Shown here: positions 36,559 through 39,707 of the stretch, piece by piece
Layout of the letters: each line of letters opens with the position of its first letter
Position numbering within the stretch: the first letter of the stretch is position 1
Source: a virus
IMG/VR virus record: IMGVR_UViG_3300036795_000171
Coordinates: 1 to 39,707 of that record
Length of the DNA: 39,707 nucleotides
Strand: one strand, 5' to 3'
Notes under the pieces: model-generated
What the model was told of the DNA's origin: nothing
The model's database searches: none
What the model saw: the letters and a program-made list of their open reading frames with translations, nothing else
Translations under genes and position numbers: made by a program

Positions 36559-37716
36559 TCAGTTCGTGAAGGCGATGGTCAAAATATCGTCGTCATCGTC
36601 GGGGTAAAGGTCTAGCTGGAAATCGGTCGTGGCGAAGTCGGACTGCTTGAGCGCCAGTTCGACACCCTTCGCTTTGGCGACGTTCGCGGTCAGCGTCACG
36701 GTTTTGCCGCTGCTGGCCGTGGCCGCGAGCGTGACCTCCATCGCCGGCAGTTCGACGGAATCGCCGAGCGTCGCCGTGATCGGGTTCGTGCCGGTCAGCG
36801 CCGCCGCTATGAGCTGCTGCAGTGTCACGGCGGAGATGGAGGCGGTTTCCGCTTTGAGAGTGGCCTTGCCGCCGCTGTCGGCAGAATCGACCGGGAAGAC
36901 CGACGTGCTGACACACTCCCACGCTTCTTTGCGCGTCCATCCTATCGAGAGGCTAATGTTCTGCAGCCGGGCGAACACCTCCGACTGAGGATTGTTTTCC
37001 GCGTCCGTCCAGTTGGCGGTCAGGACGCCGGAGGAGAACAGGTGCAGGGGAACGCTCGTGGTCGTCAGCGCCTCCGTTTCCTGGCTGGCCGGAGGGCCGT
37101 CCGTCGTGCCGCCGCCGTTGACGGCCTGCAGGCGGTAAAAGTAGGTCGTACTCGGCGTCAGTCCCGCGCCGCTCTCATTGTCCGTATAGGTCGCCGAGGG
37201 TGTGACCCCATCGGAGACGGTACTCCATGCGCCGGGTGCCCCGAGGTCGTCCGGGGCGCGCTGCAGGTTGTATGAGGTCGCTCCGCCGGAGAGCGCCGGG
37301 ATCACGACGCCGATGCCCGAGGAAGTCACGCCGGTAAAGGTCGGCGCAGCGGGGGCCGTCGGCGGAGTTAGCGCCACCACGTCGAACAGGCCGAAGGCGG
37401 TATCCGTCCCCGCGCCGACGATCTGCTCGAACGCATAGCCGGTCGCTGCCGTTGCCCCGGAGAGCGCCTGGATGGAGAGGTTATAGTAGCTGTCGCCGCC
37501 GATGGTTCCGGTCGTGCCGAGGTTGTGGACGGTAAAATTCCCGGCAGTCACCGAAGCGCCCGAGCCGGGCAAGCTGGCCGAAGAGGCGACGACAGTTCCA
37601 GCGCTATCGACGATCTGAAAGCCCGCGCTCTCGCAGCTTGTGCCGCCGGGGCCATTGCCCATCGTCGTGAGCGGGACAGCCACCAGGGCGCCGCTAATCG
37701 TGAGTTGTGGATTCAT
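36559..37716 (-). CDS. Second tail-tube protein with N-terminal Fn3-like domain
   Basis: 385 residues from the ATG at 37716 (MNPQLTISG). Residues 125-225 look fibronectin type III (PTAPAAPTFTGVTSSGIG, TTYFYRLQAVNGG). Residues 225-385 are paralogous to the neighbour 37935-38444: LFSSGVL / IFSSGVL, DSGGKATLK / DSGGKASLK, KAKGVELALKQSDFA / AKGKGVDLGAKIQDFA and DLYPDDDDDILTIAF / DVYPDASNNILTIAM. Thus a duplicated tube protein with an added surface domain, expected on the tail exterior. The same frame extends to 37878 with MRLKYLPLLAFPLAACWLLV, a signal-like extension lacking a ribosome site; I consider it unlikely to be used but note it. Confidence 0.8.
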   Translation of the reverse strand: MNPQLTISGALVAVPLTTMGNGPGGTSCESAGFQIVDSAGTVVASSASLPGSGASVTAGNFTVHNLGTTGTIGGDSYYNLSIQALSGATAATGYAFEQIVGAGTDTAFGLFDVVALTPPTAPAAPTFTGVTSSGIGVVIPALSGGATSYNLQRAPDDLGAPGAWSTVSDGVTPSATYTDNESGAGLTPSTTYFYRLQAVNGGGTTDGPPASQETEALTTTSVPLHLFSSGVLTANWTDAENNPQSEVFARLQNISLSIGWTRKEAWECVSTSVFPVDSADSGGKATLKAETASISAVTLQQLIAAALTGTNPITATLGDSVELPAMEVTLAATASSGKTVTLTANVAKAKGVELALKQSDFATTDFQLDLYPDDDDDILTIAFTN

Positions 37717-37934
37717 AAAGTAGACTCTCGTCGCCGTGTGAAGTCGGGCCGAAGGTACCCTTCTAAGGGGCGACTGAACTCTGGACGGAAAGGACGCCGC
37801 CGGCGGCGCGGCGAAGTGCACCAGAAGCCAGCAGGCGGCCAGGGGGAAGGCGAGCAGCGGCAGGTATTTGAGTCTCATAGACTCATTGTATCACGCCTGC
37901 CCGCCAAATGCCAGATCGATTTCGCAGCGCGGAA

Positions 37935-38444
37935 TTACTGATCCATCGCGATGGTCAGGATGTTGTTGCTGGCGTCGGGGTAGACATCGAATTCGAACGA
38001 GTTATCCGCGAAGTCCTGGATTTTCGCCCCGAGGTCAACGCCTTTGCCCTTCGCCTCCTGAGCGACGACCTTGACGTTCTTCCCGGCGCTGTCCTGGCAG
38101 TCGATCTCGACGCGGCAGGCTTGCGGGACGCTCGTGGCCGAGAGGGTGAACGTGTCCACGGAGCCGCCCGTCGTCTTCGCCATGCCCGCGAGGTATGGAA
38201 GCAGGATGCGGTTGAAGTCCTTGTTGCTCATCTTGAGGCTCGCCTTGCCGCCGGAGTCCGCATTATCGACCGCGAATCGGGACACCTGAGCCGCTTCGTT
38301 GACTTCCTTGCGGTCAAAGCTGACGGCGACCGAGATATTCTCCACGTTTCCCACGGTTGTGGTGCCGTCCGTCGCGAGAGGGGTTGCACCGGGCGCGCCG
38401 ACACGCAGCACGCCGGAGCTAAAGATATGGTTCTGAGTAGACAT
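37935..38444 (-). CDS. Major tail-tube protein
   Basis: 169 residues, beginning MSTQNHIFSSGVLRVGAPGA, with AAAGG upstream. Beta-rich, ends in FDVYPDASNNILTIAMDQ. It precedes the longer paralog and follows the tail completion genes, consistent with the main tube subunit. A terminator-like hairpin (38467-38497) lies just before it. Confidence 0.75.
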   Translation of the reverse strand: MSTQNHIFSSGVLRVGAPGATPLATDGTTTVGNVENISVAVSFDRKEVNEAAQVSRFAVDNADSGGKASLKMSNKDFNRILLPYLAGMAKTTGGSVDTFTLSATSVPQACRVEIDCQDSAGKNVKVVAQEAKGKGVDLGAKIQDFADNSFEFDVYPDASNNILTIAMDQ

Positions 38445-38466
38445 TCAGGGGTTTCCTTTGGCAGTC

Positions 38467-38497
38467 AAAAGGCCATCTTCCAGTAATGAAGATGGCC
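38467..38497 (-). terminator. Hairpin with U-run before the tail-tube gene
   Basis: On the minus strand a perfect 10-bp stem (38488-38497 with 38471-38480, 7-nt loop) is followed by TTTTGAC. A partial terminator/attenuator between completion protein and tube gene. Confidence 0.55.
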
Positions 38498-38524
38498 GGA
38501 AAAAGCGGGCGGTGATCGCCGGGG

Positions 38525-38983
38525 TCATCCCGGCAGAGAGACACGAAAGCGGTACCGAGCGAGCAGGTACCAGGCGTTGAGCTTGTTGTCGTACAGGTCG
38601 GGCTTGGCGGAGATGCGCTCACTCCGAAAGACATTGCTCCCATCGGCGAGGGCGAAGGTCGCGTTTTCCAGCAGCGCGTCGAGACGTGCGAGCATCGTGT
38701 CGCAGTCCGCCGAGTCGTCTGCCTGACTCCAGCCCTCGAAATCCAGGTAGTAATCTTCGATCGTGGACGGGCCGCTGCCGGCGGGGACAGGGCGGAAGCG
38801 CTTATCCGGGTTCGCCATTTCGATCCGGTAGGTGAGGCACGGATAGACAGGAGGGGCCTGGTTCTTGTTGACATTGAAGACCGCCGGGGAAGTCCCGTCC
38901 GCCGGGTCTTTGGCGAGCAGCGCGGTGAGGGACGTATCAATGGCGATTCGGCTGACAATGGCGGTTCGGAGGGCCTGACTCAT
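38525..38983 (-). CDS. Tail terminator / completion protein
   Basis: 152 residues; N-terminal helix (MSQALRTAIVSRIAIDTSLT), then a strand-rich body with PPVYPCLTYRIEMANPDKRF and YYLDFEGWSQADDSADCDTM, resembling DUF3168/tail-completion proteins in length and pattern. ATG overlaps the prior stop (ATGA). Assignment from position between neck and tube and the pattern. Confidence 0.65.
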   Translation of the reverse strand: MSQALRTAIVSRIAIDTSLTALLAKDPADGTSPAVFNVNKNQAPPVYPCLTYRIEMANPDKRFRPVPAGSGPSTIEDYYLDFEGWSQADDSADCDTMLARLDALLENATFALADGSNVFRSERISAKPDLYDNKLNAWYLLARYRFRVSLPG

Positions 38984-39342
38984 GTCGCTTCCCCTTCCCC
39001 GTTCATGCGCCGCTCGATGATCGCGAGAATATCATCGCGATGGTTCATCACCGTCGGCCACAGAAAAGCCCATTTGCCTTCATGGGCAAGTTCCAGGAAG
39101 ACGTCATAATCCATGCCGGCAGACAGGACGCCGCGCACGATCTCCGCGCTCACTTCCGCGATCTGCCCCTTGATGCTGTTCGTCGTGTTGCCCGTGCGGT
39201 CGGTATAGGAATGCTCGGACTTCGCCCAGCCTTCGAGCGCGGTCATCACTTCCTGCATCGCCATCTGTGCCCGGAGCATCATGCGCTCCTGATAGGCTGC
39301 GAGGCTTGCCAGCACCCGCTGTGTGTCGCCTTCGACGCTCAT
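38980..39342 (-). CDS. Neck protein, HK97 gp10-like
   Basis: 120 residues from the ATG at 39342 (AGGGAATTGT upstream; ATGA overlap). Helical start (VLASLAAYQERMMLRAQMAM) with SYTDRTGNTTNSIKGQ and EIVRGVLSAGMDYDVFLELA, the hallmark of HK97 gp10/minor neck proteins, which join head and tail. Fits position between joining and completion genes. Confidence 0.75.
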   Translation of the reverse strand: MSVEGDTQRVLASLAAYQERMMLRAQMAMQEVMTALEGWAKSEHSYTDRTGNTTNSIKGQIAEVSAEIVRGVLSAGMDYDVFLELAHEGKWAFLWPTVMNHRDDILAIIERRMNGEGEAT

Positions 39343-39698
39343 ACAATTCCCTGCTCGACGCCTGTCTCCAGGTCGCATTGCACGCGGTCGCTATATCTTC
39401 GCAGGCGGATGATCTTCGCCCGCTCCATCGCCCCCGGCGCGCTGTCCGAGGGGATGTAGGCGATGTCATTCACCTGCACCGCCGCGCTCGGGTTCAAGAT
39501 GCTGAGGCGCCGCATTACGTCGAGCGTCGCCGTTGCCGGCTGCGCTTCGTCCCTACTGATGGTCGTCTGCGAGACGCGGAAGACGCGCGCCGGGAAGGGC
39601 GAGCCGGGAATCGGCGCTTCCACCTGCGTATAGCCGCCCGTGGCCGTCCGCGTCCGCACGGAACGCACGATCTTGATCTTGAGGATACGGTTCGACAT
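39339..39698 (-). CDS. Head-tail joining (head closure) protein
   Basis: 119 residues, MSNRILKIKIVRSVRTRTAT then VEAPIPGSPFPARVFRVSQT and a beta-rich end. Small beta-barrel closure proteins follow connectors in this position. The gene crosses the contig junction: its 5' end is repeated at 1-118 and its ATG overlaps the connector stop by TGATG in the circle. Fold inferred from position and size. Confidence 0.65.
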   Translation of the reverse strand: MSNRILKIKIVRSVRTRTATGGYTQVEAPIPGSPFPARVFRVSQTTISRDEAQPATATLDVMRRLSILNPSAAVQVNDIAYIPSDSAPGAMERAKIIRLRRYSDRVQCDLETGVEQGIV

Positions 39699-39707
39699 CA
39701 GGTGATG
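39581..39707. repeat. Terminal redundancy of the contig, copy 2
   Basis: Identical to bases 1-127. It holds the 5' part of the head-tail joining gene and its junction with the connector gene. Confidence 0.9.

Noticed and set aside
37717-37878. Signal-peptide-like N-terminal extension of the second tube protein
   Set aside because: No ribosome-binding site, not expected in a tube protein, and the ATG at 37716 starts a well-formed domain. Kept only as a note.
1-39707. The 127-bp end repeat as a true direct terminal repeat (packaging ends)
   Set aside because: Length matches an assembler k-mer and a gene with normal overlap crosses the junction.

Overview
The window is a complete or near-complete temperate siphovirus genome. 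Its first 127 bases recur exactly as its last 127, which is what an assembler leaves on a circular or circularly permuted contig, so the unique genome is about 39,580 bp. No tRNA, rRNA, CRISPR array or insertion sequence was seen. The DNA is GC-rich, and promoters (TTGACA/TATAAT) and AGGAG-type ribosome sites are ordinary bacterial ones. The host is not identified. A secreted cargo protein with a copper-amine-oxidase-N-like domain, a GH25 endolysin and a TcdE-type holin point weakly to a Bacillota- or Armatimonadota-like host; that is inference.

Layout. (1) One late operon on the minus strand runs from about 9446 down to 118, crosses the contig junction, and continues from 39698 to 23523. It carries small membrane and zinc-ribbon proteins, TerS, TerL, portal, F-like head protein, HK97 protease, HK97 capsid, a small post-capsid protein, head-tail connectors, two paralogous tail-tube proteins, tail chaperones, tape measure with an embedded peptidase-like domain, Dit, a 969-residue tail-tip protein, a lysis cassette (holin, small proteins, GH25 muramidase) and three appendage or secreted proteins, one a LamG-SGNH hydrolase. 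(2) A short minus-strand operon of four small genes (10883-9714) has a textbook promoter and ends in a terminator (9485-9509). (3) A tyrosine recombinase (11107-12114, plus) abuts, tail to tail, a three-gene minus operon (13956-12115): ExeA-type AAA ATPase, ribbon-helix-helix protein and O-like winged-helix protein. (4) A secreted moron gene and an XRE repressor (minus) face a Cro-like XRE gene (plus), with three promoters sharing TTGTATATT operators. (5) A plus-strand early operon (15934-22980) carries small unknown genes, some zinc-ribbon, then an O-like initiator with an iteron/palindrome origin inside its own gene, a ParB-like protein with a cysteine-rich tail, and a J-domain protein.

The main new idea is that the phage may carry two replication modules: a lytic one (initiator 18607-19758 with eight 12-bp iterons around a 22-bp perfect palindrome) and a lysogeny-side one (ATPase, RHH and winged-helix proteins with their own internal repeat clusters). 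With a tyrosine recombinase and no obvious attP, this resembles P1-like phage-plasmids and could mean extrachromosomal lysogeny. The ATPase also appears to start at an AUC codon, because its family-conserved N-terminus begins exactly there behind an ideal ribosome-binding site.
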